Made by a program: the position numbers and the translations under genes. From Spirochaeta cellobiosiphila DSM 17781 (GTDB lineage Bacteria > Spirochaetota > Spirochaetia > DSM-17781), in the NCBI RefSeq assembly GCF_000426705.1, contig NZ_AUFW01000007.1, positions 124,001 through 188,000 of the forward strand: DNA of 64,000 bases. Reading direction: 5' to 3'. The notes under the pieces are model-generated. The model saw only the letters and a list, made by a program, of their open reading frames with translations. It was not told the origin of the DNA and ran no database searches. Positions within the stretch are counted from its first letter, which is position 1. Every line of letters starts with the position of its first letter. This document shows, one piece after another, positions 34,566 to 44,861 of the stretch.

Positions 34566-35378
34566 CTAAAAAAAGATTAAGCCCAGAACTCCTAAAGGAA
34601 TAAGATAAAAGCTGAAGTAATATAGCTTTCCTTTTTTAAGTAACCTCAAGAGCCAGGTTAAACTGACCAACCCAACTAAAAAGCTAGCTATTATACTTAT
34701 GACTAAAACAAAAGGTGTCACAGAATCAAATAGGTTTCCCGCATCTTTTAGGTCAAGGAGTACAGCTCCCAAGATGGCAGGAATGGCTATAAGAAAGCTA
34801 TATTCACCTGCTTCTTCTTGAGACATTCCCGCTAAGCGACTGGCAGATATGGTAATACCAGATCGCGATATTCCCGGAAAAACTCCTAAACCTTGGGCAA
34901 AACCAGTAAAACAACCGACAAACCACATACGCTTTGTGCTTAAATCTGTGCTTTCCTTTTGCTTGCCTTTGTAGACATGAAGAAAGAATAATATCAGACC
35001 TGTTACAATAAAAAACAAGAAAGTAAATTTAGGATACTTATCAACTTCTAATTTTTGGATTAATACACCAATAACGCCAGTGATTAAGGTTCCAATAAGG
35101 ATCATACCAACCATAATTATATTTTTATTATCAGCTTCATTTTTGTCAGACTTAGAAAACTTCAATAACGATGAAATGATACTTCCTATCTTCTTACGAA
35201 AAACGATAAAAATGGCCAATAAAGTCGCCAAATGCAGTAATACATCAAAAAGGACAGGAACATCTCCCAAGCCCAATAAATTTCTTAGGACTAATAAATG
35301 TCCTGATGAAGATATAGGTAAAAATTCAGCCACACCCTGAAGTGCACCAAGCATTAAGCCTTGCCACCAATCCATCAT
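34566..35378 (-). CDS. uppP: Undecaprenyl-diphosphatase
   Basis: 270 residues, polytopic. Signatures of the BacA/UppP family: LQGVAEFLPISSSGHLLVL and PGISRSGITISASRLAGMS, holding the catalytic Glu, Ser and Arg residues. It dephosphorylates undecaprenyl diphosphate, recycling the lipid carrier for peptidoglycan. Start ATG has AGGATAG upstream; a second ATG follows at once. It is 15 nt after the transglycosylase gene, matching a cell-wall operon. Confidence 0.95.
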   Translation of the reverse strand: MMDWWQGLMLGALQGVAEFLPISSSGHLLVLRNLLGLGDVPVLFDVLLHLATLLAIFIVFRKKIGSIISSLLKFSKSDKNEADNKNIIMVGMILIGTLITGVIGVLIQKLEVDKYPKFTFLFFIVTGLILFFLHVYKGKQKESTDLSTKRMWFVGCFTGFAQGLGVFPGISRSGITISASRLAGMSQEEAGEYSFLIAIPAILGAVLLDLKDAGNLFDSVTPFVLVISIIASFLVGLVSLTWLLRLLKKGKLYYFSFYLIPLGVLGLIFF

Positions 35379-35392
35379 GTTTCTCTATCCTT

Positions 35393-37402
35393 TTAGAAAA
35401 ATTTATCCAGAACCTCTTCTGCTGTTCGTTGATCATAGAGCATACCATAAAACACAGAGGAGACAAGTACCTTTTTATTATAGTTACGTGTCTCTTCAAA
35501 AGGTATAACATCAATAAAAAGATCCGACGGCCATCGACTATATTGATTTTTCCATCGACGAAGCCTTGTTAGACCAGCATTATAGGCCATTAAGGCATCA
35601 CTATAAGAATCTGTTCTATCCCTTAAACGTCTCAAATAATGACTACCTAGTGTTAGATTATCATTAGGATTCTTTAAATCAAAATCCTTCAGCTTTATTC
35701 GTTTAGCTTCTTCAGCAGCAGTAGAGGGCATTAGCTGACTCAGTCCTATAGCTCCAGCATGAGATCCTATGTCTGCCTGAAAGTGACTCTCTTCCCGAAC
35801 TAAACCCCAAAAAATGGGACTGTACAGTTTTTCCTTCTGAATCACCTGATCCATCATTTTCTTATAAGCTTGAGGATAAAAACGGAGGAGTTCTTCATTA
35901 TTGATTTCATACCCACTATCCCAATACAAATTCATTATTCTAATACTCAATAAAGGTAAATCTTCCTTTATTAGCTCATCTGCGTACCTTAACAACAAAG
36001 AAGCTGACAGATTGGGCTTTAGAAGATTTATTTTTTCAGCTCCCTCCTGGACTACTCCAAACCACAAATAAGGTTCCCAAAGGGCATCTTCATATACTAC
36101 CGATTTGGGTCCACTAGTTTTTCTTAGCCCATTGGGAAGCCCATATTCCTGATGAGTCTTGTAACGACTCATAATTGCGTAAAATCCCCAAGGATAGGCT
36201 TGATAGGCCTGATTAAAATAGTATTCTTCGTCCTTATTTATCCATCCTATTTGGGACATTCTAGCAATTGTATAAGCATAGGAAGATTTTATTTCAGCTG
36301 TTCCATATTGGGATAACAGTGGCCATAGTTTTACTAAGCCATTCCCCTGTCGTTTGCTGATTTGTTTTAATCGAATATTTTCAAAGAGATCTTCGAAGTA
36401 TTCATCCCATTGCCAAACAGAGCTATTATTACTTAAAAGTTCAATACCTTTATCAAAGTCAGTTCTAAAAGCAGAATCCAGTTGATACCATAAGACTCGC
36501 CTCATTGGAATAGAACTTGATTGATCCTCTATCTCGCTAAAGGAAGTATAGGCACGATCATAATAACCATATTGACGGTCTAATAATCCTTTATAAAAAG
36601 AACTATCAGTATCGCTTTTCTGGCCAAACCATTGACTACCCTTTGTGTACTGATTTTGATTCAGAAAATATCTATATATTGAATAATACAGAGAAGAGGG
36701 AATATTTATTTTTTGATCCAATAAATCATATATCTGGTTATAGGAATTCCTGGCTAAAGCCAGTCGGAGGTCTTTTATGGCTAATAAATCCTCATCAAAT
36801 AATTCATCAAATTCGGGATGGATCTCTACATAACTAGCCAATCTTAGATCTAGCGAAGAGGGGCTGGTTTTGGTAAGTAAACTTATCATTTCTGGAGGAA
36901 TGACTCTTATTCCCTTTTCCCATAAACTTACGCTAAGGATAAGATAATATTCTTCTTGTAATGTGGATGATAATTGTGTCAGATCAACCTTTTCCCATAC
37001 ATCTAAAGATTCGACTCGTTGATCTTGCCAGTACATGGATAGACCATAATTATATAACCAAATATTACGGGGCTTATCCTCCTTTACAAGAGGTTCTAAA
37101 TAGTTTTTAAGGTTAGCCCATTCACTATTCTGATTATATAACTGGATGACACGTTCAATAGCTTCTTCCCGCCAGGGAGACTCCCTGTCAGTACCTTCTT
37201 TCTTAAGATATTCCAAGCGTTCCTGAGGGCTAAGATTTTCATCAAGAGAAGTAAAAAACCAGTAACCGTGAGGATAAGTGCTCCTGTGAAGAGGCGCTTT
37301 CTTCTGTGATGCCTGATAAAGGGTGAGTGATTCGTCAGTATGACATGACATTAATAATAATAGGAAACTACTTTTCAGGAATAAGTAAAGTATCTCCCGC
37401 AT
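35393..37402 (-). CDS. Lipoprotein lytic transglycosylase (Slt-type)
   Basis: Frame open to 37,501 but I start at the ATG at 37,402, giving a proper lipoprotein signal MREILYLFLKSSFLLLLMSC (~669 residues). The long helical N-terminal part resembles the superhelical U-domain of Slt70. The C-terminal ~150 residues form the SLT domain: catalytic Glu in VREESHF, GAIGLSQLMPSTA, NLTLGSHYLRRL and ALMAYNAG. It cleaves the MurNAc-GlcNAc bond of peptidoglycan to give anhydro ends. The start overlaps the LysM gene by 35 nt, so the two are coupled. Confidence 0.88.
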   Translation of the reverse strand: MREILYLFLKSSFLLLLMSCHTDESLTLYQASQKKAPLHRSTYPHGYWFFTSLDENLSPQERLEYLKKEGTDRESPWREEAIERVIQLYNQNSEWANLKNYLEPLVKEDKPRNIWLYNYGLSMYWQDQRVESLDVWEKVDLTQLSSTLQEEYYLILSVSLWEKGIRVIPPEMISLLTKTSPSSLDLRLASYVEIHPEFDELFDEDLLAIKDLRLALARNSYNQIYDLLDQKINIPSSLYYSIYRYFLNQNQYTKGSQWFGQKSDTDSSFYKGLLDRQYGYYDRAYTSFSEIEDQSSSIPMRRVLWYQLDSAFRTDFDKGIELLSNNSSVWQWDEYFEDLFENIRLKQISKRQGNGLVKLWPLLSQYGTAEIKSSYAYTIARMSQIGWINKDEEYYFNQAYQAYPWGFYAIMSRYKTHQEYGLPNGLRKTSGPKSVVYEDALWEPYLWFGVVQEGAEKINLLKPNLSASLLLRYADELIKEDLPLLSIRIMNLYWDSGYEINNEELLRFYPQAYKKMMDQVIQKEKLYSPIFWGLVREESHFQADIGSHAGAIGLSQLMPSTAAEEAKRIKLKDFDLKNPNDNLTLGSHYLRRLRDRTDSYSDALMAYNAGLTRLRRWKNQYSRWPSDLFIDVIPFEETRNYNKKVLVSSVFYGMLYDQRTAEEVLDKFF

Positions 37403-38324
37403 AGATAAGATCTGGATTTGGTATTTCATTAAAATTAGCAATATGTCCGTATAACCAAGGATTTCTATAGTAATTAGCAGATAAATCCCAAAGTGTATCA
37501 CCCCATTTAATTAAATGTGTCACAACTACAGGATCTGCTGCCACTACTTCATCGTCCGAATTAACCTCTACCTCAACAGGCGCTACTTCTTTCTCAGGCT
37601 CTATGGTAACTGGTGTAGGTGGTGGAACACTTTCATCAGCTTCCTCCATCACCTGAGATACAGGTTCTTTTGTCTCCATAGAGGGTTCAGACTCAGGTCT
37701 ATCTCTAAGATAACCTAGCACCAAGTATATCACAATTGCCAAAAGAGCCAAGGCTAAAACGATGAAACCTGCCTTTAATATGGTGGAACCCTTTTTACTT
37801 TCTCTTTGATCATCACCATAATAGCTACCATCATTATCAAGATCATTTTCATCCATTATGGCAGTAGAGAACTCTTCTGGTTCTTCTTCATATTGACCAG
37901 CCACGTCTTCAGCATCAGGGAACTCATTCAAAATGTCCTGGGCTGTCGTACCTTCATCAGGATCTAAATCAAAATCTGGAACATCAAACATACCCAAATT
38001 CATAGTATCTGTCTCAAGACTTATAGATAGATGCTGTTTTTCACCTGTTTCGGGATCTTCCAACGTACCAGAAAAAACACTTTCACTATCAACACCAACA
38101 GTCAAATGGAGTTCAGGACTAGAGGAACTATCCTGACCTAAATCAAGTGTCAGGACGCCTACAGGAGTGGCATTGGCCATTTCCTCGCCCTGCCCTTTAA
38201 AGATTGGGACTTTGACACCCTTTTGACCACCATGACTGGTTGTAAGTACAACTCTCTTACTCGTATTTTCCTTCTCATCCATAATGGCATAGAAGGTTCC
38301 GTCTGCTTGTTTAATCCCCAACAT
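37368..38324 (-). CDS. LysM-domain single-pass membrane protein
   Basis: I use ATG 38,324, which follows AAGGGGAG by 8 nt; the frame extends to a TTG at 38,375 inside the divergent promoter. About 318 residues: an N-terminal beta-rich soluble domain (GIKQADGTFYAIMDEKENTS), an acidic linker, one membrane helix (ILKAGFIVLALALLAIVIYLV), a proline/glutamate-rich spacer and a C-terminal LysM domain (HLIKWGDTLWDLSANYYRNP to YAGDTLLIPE). LysM binds peptidoglycan. First gene of the wall/division operon. Confidence 0.85.
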   Translation of the reverse strand: MLGIKQADGTFYAIMDEKENTSKRVVLTTSHGGQKGVKVPIFKGQGEEMANATPVGVLTLDLGQDSSSSPELHLTVGVDSESVFSGTLEDPETGEKQHLSISLETDTMNLGMFDVPDFDLDPDEGTTAQDILNEFPDAEDVAGQYEEEPEEFSTAIMDENDLDNDGSYYGDDQRESKKGSTILKAGFIVLALALLAIVIYLVLGYLRDRPESEPSMETKEPVSQVMEEADESVPPPTPVTIEPEKEVAPVEVEVNSDDEVVAADPVVVTHLIKWGDTLWDLSANYYRNPWLYGHIANFNEIPNPDLIYAGDTLLIPEK

Positions 38325-38368
38325 ATATTTATGTCTCCCCTTACCATTCTGACCACTGATTTCCTTGC

Positions 38369-38395
38369 TTGACAAGGGCTTCTATCAGGTACAAT
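38369..38395 (+). promoter_or_regulatory. Promoter abutting the TPR gene
   Basis: -35 TTGACA (38,369-38,374), 15-bp spacer, -10 TACAAT (38,390-38,395). The ATG at 38,405 begins 9 nt after the -10, so the transcript would have almost no leader. It lies in the 80-bp gap between the divergent LysM and TPR genes. Confidence 0.65.
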
Positions 38396-38404
38396 AATTT
38401 AGCC

Positions 38405-39766
38405 ATGATTGACATACTACCTTTTTTGGTTATCGGCTCATTAGTCCTATTAATTATATTATTTTTCTTTATAAAAGTCTTGAATTTAAGTGGAAAAGAC
38501 GGGTCTGGAACAAAAAACAAGAAAAGAAAAGACAGAAACGCTGTCCTTAGAGAAGCAAATAGAAAATTAAGTATTAACCCAAAAGATACAGGAGCCCTTA
38601 GTGCTCTAGCGGATATCTATTATACAGACGGAGATATTGAAAAAGCTTATAAGGCCTATGGAGCTTTGTTAAATTTGGTAGCCATGAATCCGGATTTGGA
38701 TGAATACACTATTAATTTACGTTACGGCCTCTGTGCGATGAAGATGAAAAACTTTGATGAAGCTTATAAAAATCTCGCCATAGCAAGAACGATGAAACAG
38801 GATGTTTTTGAGATCAACAATAATTTGGGAATCATAGAATTTCAACGTAAAAACTATGAGAAAGCAGCTGCTTTGCTTCGACAGGCTGTGGCAGAAAAAA
38901 GTGACCTTCCTGAAACCTCAAAATATCTTGGTCATAGTTTGTACAAAATGAAAAAATTCAAAGAATCAAGCACCATGCTTAGAAAAGCTCTAGACCTGGA
39001 ACCAGACGACAAAGAAAGTATGTTCCTTTTAGCACAATCCTATTTTGAACAGAGTCAAAGTGACAAAGCCCTAAAAATCTTTACCCATTTGAGACCAGAT
39101 CCTGTTATGGGACCTCATGCAGCATTGATGGCAGGAACCATTAATCTGCAACTTAAAAACTTTAATAAGGCTATTATGGATTTTGAAATTGGTTTGAAAC
39201 ACCAAAATCTCACTTCTGATCTTGCGATGGAATTGCGTTATCGTCTGGGAAATGCTTATTCTAATACACAAGAATTAGGAAAAGCTCTAGCTTTATTTAA
39301 AGAGATCAGGAATATTAATCCTAGTTATAAAGATGTTAGTGACCTGATAAAAAAGTATTCTGAACTGCACTCCAATAGAAATCTTCAAACTTATTTATTG
39401 GCACCTACCAGTGAGTTTGTAACCTTATGTCGCAAGATAACACAGAATATGTTTAAGAAGTCTCGAGTGAAAATTATTGATATTCATGTCAATAAAAATG
39501 AGTATGCTGATGTGCTGGCAGAAATATCAACGGCAAAATGGGAAGATGTCATTTTATTCCGATTTGTTAGAACGACGGGTCAAATTGGTGAACTATTTTT
39601 AAGAGATCTTCATGCTAGAATTAAGGATATGCGAGCTGGTCGGGGATTCTGCATGACCCCTGGTGAGTATTCAGAAGGGGCGCAAAAGTTTGTTGAAGCT
39701 AGACTCATCGACCTTGTAGATAAACAGAGGTTAATGGACATACTACAAAAGTCAGATCGTTTTTAA
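38405..39766 (+). CDS. Membrane-anchored TPR protein
   Basis: About 453 residues from the ATG at 38,405 (the frame also runs upstream to a TTG that overlaps the -35 box). N-terminal membrane helix (LPFLVIGSLVLLIILFFFIK), basic region (KNKKRKDRNAV), then about seven tetratricopeptide repeats such as ALSALADIYYTDGDIEKAYK and KDVFEINNNLGIIEF-type helices. The final ~130 residues are another domain with WEDVILFRFVRTTGQIGELF, similar to restriction-like/mrr-type folds but unproven. No Shine-Dalgarno. Its stop overlaps that of rsmG by 4 nt. Confidence 0.8.
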   Translation: MIDILPFLVIGSLVLLIILFFFIKVLNLSGKDGSGTKNKKRKDRNAVLREANRKLSINPKDTGALSALADIYYTDGDIEKAYKAYGALLNLVAMNPDLDEYTINLRYGLCAMKMKNFDEAYKNLAIARTMKQDVFEINNNLGIIEFQRKNYEKAAALLRQAVAEKSDLPETSKYLGHSLYKMKKFKESSTMLRKALDLEPDDKESMFLLAQSYFEQSQSDKALKIFTHLRPDPVMGPHAALMAGTINLQLKNFNKAIMDFEIGLKHQNLTSDLAMELRYRLGNAYSNTQELGKALALFKEIRNINPSYKDVSDLIKKYSELHSNRNLQTYLLAPTSEFVTLCRKITQNMFKKSRVKIIDIHVNKNEYADVLAEISTAKWEDVILFRFVRTTGQIGELFLRDLHARIKDMRAGRGFCMTPGEYSEGAQKFVEARLIDLVDKQRLMDILQKSDRF

Positions 39767-40386
39767 AACTTGAACTGAAAACTCAATAAATGACGTTCTC
39801 TTCCTTTCATAGGAAGAGTGTCTATATTGCTGTTTAGAATCTGTTCTTTGTAGGGAGTTATTTCTTGTTCTGTATGCTCCCTTTTTCCTTTATAGGCACA
39901 AATCCATGTGTCCTTATGGGCAATGTTTTTAATATCTTTAACAATATCTTCACTGAAAGGTCGAAAGGCTCTAAAAGTGATCAGATCAAACTTTGATTGA
40001 ACTTCACCTAAGTTGCGATCAATGATATGAACGTTTTCCAATCCTAACTGAAGTATTGTTGCCTTAAGGAATTTCACCCTTCGACTTGATCTTTCAACAA
40101 GATGGATATGCTTATCAGGATTAAAGATAGCCAATGGGATTCCCGGCAATCCTGGACCAGAACCAAGGTCTGCCAAGCTCTCATACTTATGACTATTGAT
40201 CAATGGCATAGGAGCCAGCGAGTCAACAAAATGCCAATAGTCAAGCTCATCCTCATCTTCATAATTGACCAAACCATACTTAGGATTCCAGAAAATTAAC
40301 TCTTTCCTATACCTCAAAAGTTTTTCATAGTGAGCTTTATCAACAGTTATGCCGATTTCTTCCAGAAGGGTCTTTATATCTAACAT
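39763..40386 (-). CDS. rsmG: 16S rRNA (guanine527-N7)-methyltransferase
   Basis: 207 residues. The AdoMet motif is LADLGSGPGLPGIPLAIFNP, then HLVERSSRRVKFLKATILQL and DLITFRAFRPF. RsmG (GidB) methylates G527 of 16S rRNA in the 530 loop. It begins one base after mnmG stops, in the conserved mnmE-mnmG-rsmG order. Confidence 0.95.
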   Translation of the reverse strand: MLDIKTLLEEIGITVDKAHYEKLLRYRKELIFWNPKYGLVNYEDEDELDYWHFVDSLAPMPLINSHKYESLADLGSGPGLPGIPLAIFNPDKHIHLVERSSRRVKFLKATILQLGLENVHIIDRNLGEVQSKFDLITFRAFRPFSEDIVKDIKNIAHKDTWICAYKGKREHTEQEITPYKEQILNSNIDTLPMKGRERHLLSFQFKF

Positions 40387-42231
40387 TTACCTTCTACCCA
40401 GGGAAACCATCAATACAGCAATATCACCGTTTCGTACTCCATTGATACGGCTTGCCTGACCAATAGAATGGGGTAAAACATTTTTTAGTTTTTCCCGACC
40501 TTCCTTGCTCAATCCTTCTATTTCATCGTAATTAATACTAGAAGGAATGATCTGCGTTTCCATTTTCTGAAAGCGTTTAATCTGTCTTTCCTGCTTTAAA
40601 ATGTACCCTTCATACTTGACATCTAATTCAACTTGGTTCAACCATTCAGGAGAATGACCAAAGGGCATTGTTTCATCTAATTCCAATAAACGTTTTAGGG
40701 ACACCTCTGGATCCTTAAGGACATTATAAAAATCCTTTCCCTGATGTTTTTTTAGAAGTTCATCTTTCGCTATATCATCACGTGTAAGCTTTCTTTTGTG
40801 AAGATATTCCTTTATATGAATGATTCCCTCTTGTTTTTGTTTGTGTTGTTCATAACGTTCTTGAGTATGGAGTCCTAACTGGTAACCTTTGTCAAAAAGT
40901 CTGGCGTCACTGGAATCATGACGTAATCCAATACGGTGTTCAGCCCTGGAAGTAAACATTCTATAAGGTTCTTCTGTTCCCATGGTAACCAAGTCGTCAA
41001 CTAATACACCAATATAAGCTTCTGCTCTAGAAAGGATTAAAGGCTCCTCTCCACGCATACTTAGACCAGCATTAATACCGGCCATCAATCCCTGTGCAGC
41101 CGCTTCTTCATAACCACTTGACCCATTTGTTTGACCTGCTAAATATAAACCTTTAAGGATTTTACTCTCTAAAGTAGGAAATAGTTGACTAGGATCACAA
41201 TAATCATATTCAACAGCATAGCCGGGGCGCATGATTTCTGCATGCTCTAACCCAGGTAAGGTATGAATAAAGGCTTCTTGAACATCTTCTGGAAGAGAAC
41301 TGGATATACCATTGAGGTACATCTCTTCAGAATCTAAACCTTCTGGTTCAACAAATATCTGATGTCTATCCCTGTCTGGGAATTTTACGACCTTATCTTC
41401 TATACTGGGGCAATACCTTGGTCCTGAGCCTACTATTTTTCCAGAGTAGAGAGGACTTCTATGCATATTTTCTTCAATAATTTGATGTGTCTTTTCATTG
41501 GTGTAGGTTATATAACATGGTAAAGTTGGTCGTTTAACAGAGGAATGACCAAAACTAAAGGGGACTACATCTTCATCTCCATATTGTAATTCCATTTTTG
41601 TAAAGTCCAGACTACTTTTGGCAACCCTTGCCGGGGTTCCCGTTTTCATACGACCTACATTAAAACCAAGTTTTCTTAAAGTAACATCCAAACCATGAGC
41701 CGCGGGCTCTCCAATACGTCCTGAGGACTTTTCAAATTCCCCAATAAAGATCTTCCCAGCTAAAAATGTACCAGTGGTCAAGACAACCTTATGACAGGTA
41801 AATTTCTTTCCCCTTTCTGTGATAACACCTGTTATCTTCTTATTTGTTGTGTCTACCTGAAAATCAGCAACCGTATCCTGGAAGAGACGCAGATTTTTTT
41901 GCAATTCTAACGTTCTCTTGGCCATGGATTGGTATTTCCATTTATCCGCTTGAGCTCTGGGGGCCTGAACAGCAGGGCCCCTACTCTTATTCAGAATTCT
42001 GAATTGAATCATCGAAGCATCAATAAGACGGCCCATTTCTCCACCGAGAGCATCGATCTCTCGTACCATATTACCTTTTGCTAAACCACCAACTGCTGGA
42101 TTACAGGATAACTTACCTATAGTATCCAGGTTCTGAGTGATTAACAGTGTATTAAAATCCATTCTGGCGAGAGCCAAGCCAGCTTCAATACCAGCATGCC
42201 CTCCCCCTATAACTATTGCATCAAAATCCAT
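40387..42231 (-). CDS. mnmG: tRNA uridine-34 carboxymethylaminomethyl enzyme MnmG
   Basis: 614 residues. FAD-binding [20 protein letters not shown] at the start, [20 protein letters not shown], and the two family signatures around [15 protein letters not shown] and [20 protein letters not shown]. With MnmE it forms the cmnm5U34 modification of tRNAs. Immediately follows mnmE (adjacent stop and start). Confidence 0.97.
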   Translation of the reverse strand: MDFDAIVIGGGHAGIEAGLALARMDFNTLLITQNLDTIGKLSCNPAVGGLAKGNMVREIDALGGEMGRLIDASMIQFRILNKSRGPAVQAPRAQADKWKYQSMAKRTLELQKNLRLFQDTVADFQVDTTNKKITGVITERGKKFTCHKVVLTTGTFLAGKIFIGEFEKSSGRIGEPAAHGLDVTLRKLGFNVGRMKTGTPARVAKSSLDFTKMELQYGDEDVVPFSFGHSSVKRPTLPCYITYTNEKTHQIIEENMHRSPLYSGKIVGSGPRYCPSIEDKVVKFPDRDRHQIFVEPEGLDSEEMYLNGISSSLPEDVQEAFIHTLPGLEHAEIMRPGYAVEYDYCDPSQLFPTLESKILKGLYLAGQTNGSSGYEEAAAQGLMAGINAGLSMRGEEPLILSRAEAYIGVLVDDLVTMGTEEPYRMFTSRAEHRIGLRHDSSDARLFDKGYQLGLHTQERYEQHKQKQEGIIHIKEYLHKRKLTRDDIAKDELLKKHQGKDFYNVLKDPEVSLKRLLELDETMPFGHSPEWLNQVELDVKYEGYILKQERQIKRFQKMETQIIPSSINYDEIEGLSKEGREKLKNVLPHSIGQASRINGVRNGDIAVLMVSLGRR

Positions 42232-43593
42232 TTATTTCCCCACACAAAAATTCGAGAACATATTATTCAGAATATCAGCGGACGAGACTTCTCCCGTTAT
42301 CTCACCCAAGGCATCCAGAGCGTCTTTCAAATCAATGGCAATCATATCCAGAGGCATATTCCCATTTAAACCTTCTATTGTTTGTTCCAGACTATCATTA
42401 GCTCTATCAAGGAGATCTTTTTGTCTTTGTGAATCTATAACAACGTCTCCCTTAAGCTCATGCCGACCCATAGCCAGTTTATCCTGAATATGCCTTTCTA
42501 ATTCAATAAAACCGACACCAGTACTGGCACTTAAAGGGACATACCCATCAGGTTTATTAAGGAGAGATACATCCGTTTTGTTCCAGATACATATGAGCTT
42601 ATCACTATCATATTGATTAATATTTGTTGTATCTTCTATAGAAATTCCAGAGGCACCGTCTATGAGATATAGAATGATATCAGCAGAATCGATTACATCA
42701 GCAGTTCTTTTTATTCCTTCTTGTTCGATAGGATCATCTGATAGTCTTAGTCCTGCCGTATCATAAAGCCTGACAGGAATACCTTTAAGGTTGATCCACG
42801 ATTCCAAATAATCTCTTGTCGTTCCATGTATATCAGACACAATGGATCTATCTTCCCGAAGAAAGAGATTAAACAAACTGGATTTACCAGCGTTGGTTTT
42901 GCCAGCTAGAACAATTCTTATACCTTCCTGATATATTTTTCCAGTATTGTATGTTTTGAGTAAAGTTGAGATATCCTCACGAGCCTCTTCGATCCGAACG
43001 ACAGGTAATTCTACTGCTTGAACTTCATCTTCTGCATAATCAAGTTCAAGAGAAAGGGCACTCAAAAAATTAAGTAATTTGCTTTTAATGGCATTGATTT
43101 TTTCTTCTACACCGCCACTCAGACGATTCATGGCTAAAGCTTGAGCCCTATTCGTTTTTGCAGTAACCAATTCATGAATGGCTTCTGCTTTGGTTAAATC
43201 AAGTTTGCCCGCCAAAAAAGCCCTCATAGTGAATTCACCCGGAGCAGCATCTCTGAAACCTGTTCTACGCAGCAAATCCAAAATTCTGGATATCCCTGGT
43301 CGACTGCCATGAACAAATAACTCAACAGATTCTTGCCCAGTATAACTCTTGCCTTCACGATATATAGCAGCTGTTATCTCATCTACCTTCTCCTTGCTTA
43401 CAGGATCAAGGAGATAACCATAATGTATTGTATATCCATTGGATTCTAATAACTTTTCTGGCTGGGAAAAGATAGAACTAATGGTCCTGATGCAGTCAGG
43501 TCCAGAAGTTCTAATAATAGCCAATGCGCTTTCACCCCAAGGAGTAGCTAAAGCGGCTATCAGATCCTCTGTTTGGTATTCTAAATCTTTCAT
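42232..43593 (-). CDS. mnmE: tRNA modification GTPase MnmE
   Basis: 453 residues. N-terminal formyl-THF-binding domain, helical domain, and inserted G domain: G1 GKTNAGKSSLFN, G2/G3 DIHGTTRD and DTAG, G4 NKTD. The C terminus NMFSNFCVGK carries the conserved catalytic Cys of the (C)(I/V)GK motif. No Shine-Dalgarno: the ATG starts 7 nt after a -10 box, suggesting leaderless mRNA. Confidence 0.96.
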   Translation of the reverse strand: MKDLEYQTEDLIAALATPWGESALAIIRTSGPDCIRTISSIFSQPEKLLESNGYTIHYGYLLDPVSKEKVDEITAAIYREGKSYTGQESVELFVHGSRPGISRILDLLRRTGFRDAAPGEFTMRAFLAGKLDLTKAEAIHELVTAKTNRAQALAMNRLSGGVEEKINAIKSKLLNFLSALSLELDYAEDEVQAVELPVVRIEEAREDISTLLKTYNTGKIYQEGIRIVLAGKTNAGKSSLFNLFLREDRSIVSDIHGTTRDYLESWINLKGIPVRLYDTAGLRLSDDPIEQEGIKRTADVIDSADIILYLIDGASGISIEDTTNINQYDSDKLICIWNKTDVSLLNKPDGYVPLSASTGVGFIELERHIQDKLAMGRHELKGDVVIDSQRQKDLLDRANDSLEQTIEGLNGNMPLDMIAIDLKDALDALGEITGEVSSADILNNMFSNFCVGK

Positions 43594-43600
43594 CTGAATA

Positions 43601-43629
43601 AAAATAGTGAATTTACTTGACTAGGACAA
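43601..43629 (-). promoter_or_regulatory. mnmE promoter, start codon at +1
   Basis: On the minus strand: -35 TTGTCC (43,629-43,624), 17-bp spacer, -10 TATTTT (43,606-43,601), 7 nt, ATG (43,593). No ribosome binding site intervenes. Confidence 0.65.
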
Positions 43630-43682
43630 TAGGGTACATATTGATACTTGACTATTTTATAAGCTCAATAGAAACTGTTTTT

Positions 43683-44132
43683 ATGAATGATGAGCCTAAT
43701 ATAAACGATCTAGGCGGATTTGATTCCCTAGACGCTCGAGAACAGATTAAAAATGTAATACTGGCCCTAAAGGAAACACAAAGACAGCATAAAAAGAAAG
43801 CTGAAGAACTTAAGCTATGGGAAAATAGGCATAAGCTAGCTACCCAGGCCAGTGAAAGTGAATTGATAAAAGCAGCAGAAACACGTGTTAATGAACTAAA
43901 AACAGAAATTGATAAACTTATTCTAGAAGAGTCTTCCCTAAAATCATCAATAGATGTTATGAAAGGACAGTTGATCAATATTGATATTGAAACAGACAAG
44001 ACAGTTGATGCAGAACTGCTTTTACAGGAATTTGAAAATGTATTAGGCGTAACAACTGATAATAACACGGAAGTAGATTCTCCCGAAATTGACAACGCGT
44101 TAAATGAACTCAAGAAAAAGATGGGATTATAA
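43683..44132 (+). CDS. Hypothetical coiled-coil protein
   Basis: 150 residues from ATG 43,683 (the open frame extends to 43,617). After an acidic N terminus (MNDEPNINDLGGFDSLD), residues ~18-105 are a continuous charged heptad coiled coil (ALKETQRQHKKKAEELKLWE onward), then an acidic end with LNELKKKMGL. No family recognised. Divergent from mnmE with an 89-nt gap; the GDPD gene starts the base after its stop, so they are one operon. Confidence 0.7.
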   Translation: MNDEPNINDLGGFDSLDAREQIKNVILALKETQRQHKKKAEELKLWENRHKLATQASESELIKAAETRVNELKTEIDKLILEESSLKSSIDVMKGQLINIDIETDKTVDAELLLQEFENVLGVTTDNNTEVDSPEIDNALNELKKKMGL

Positions 44133-44861
44133 ATGATATTTGAAAGAACTAATAAACCTCGCCTATTTGGTCATAGAGGTTGCTCTCAGAAAGCTCCAGA
44201 GAACACTCTGGCAGCCTTTTCCCTCGCTAAAACTTATGGCATTGCCGGAGTTGAATTAGATATTCATCCTTGTCAGACAGGTGAAATTATTGTTCTCCAC
44301 GATACAACCCTGGACAGAACAACAAATGGTTCTGGATCTGTGTATAATTTAGGTATTAATCAGATCAAAGAATTTGATGCAGGTAGCTGGTTCGGTCCAA
44401 CTTTTTCTGATCAAAAAATACCACTCCTTTTGGAAGTATTTGAATTGTTAGGTAATTCAGTCATTTATGATATTGAAATCAAAAGTGGAAACTATAAAGT
44501 AGATGAGTTCCTGTATAATCTTAATCAATTAATATTCAGGTATAATCTACAAAATCACTGTCTAATATCCTCTTTTGATCCATTCATTCTAAGGAAATGG
44601 AAGAAGAGTTATACATCGCTCCCAACAGCACAATTATATAGTACACACAAAGAAGTTCCCTTTCTTTTTCGAGGGGGGAAGTTACCAACACTCATATCTA
44701 AAGCGGATATGGAAAAACCTCATCATGAACAAATCAAACAAGGGGGCATGAAGCATCCTTTTCTGGCATGGACTGTGAATGATCAAGCTGAATTTGATCG
44801 ACTAAAAGCATTGAAAGTGTGGGGAGTCATAAGCGATTGTCCGGAAGATTTAATAATCTAA
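44133..44861 (+). CDS. Glycerophosphodiester phosphodiesterase
   Basis: 242 residues of the GDPD TIM-barrel family. Catalytic GHRGCSQKAPENTLAAF (His, Arg, Glu), then GVELDIHPC (metal-binding E and D) and LHDTTLDRTTNGSGSV (second catalytic His). It hydrolyses deacylated phospholipid diesters to glycerol-3-phosphate and an alcohol. No signal peptide, so cytoplasmic, UgpQ-like. Starts directly after the coiled-coil gene (ATAAATG). Confidence 0.93.
   Translation: MIFERTNKPRLFGHRGCSQKAPENTLAAFSLAKTYGIAGVELDIHPCQTGEIIVLHDTTLDRTTNGSGSVYNLGINQIKEFDAGSWFGPTFSDQKIPLLLEVFELLGNSVIYDIEIKSGNYKVDEFLYNLNQLIFRYNLQNHCLISSFDPFILRKWKKSYTSLPTAQLYSTHKEVPFLFRGGKLPTLISKADMEKPHHEQIKQGGMKHPFLAWTVNDQAEFDRLKALKVWGVISDCPEDLII

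Noticed and set aside
43617-43682. Upstream extension of the coiled-coil protein
   Set aside because: It runs through the divergent mnmE promoter; the ATG at 43,683 gives a more natural acidic N terminus.
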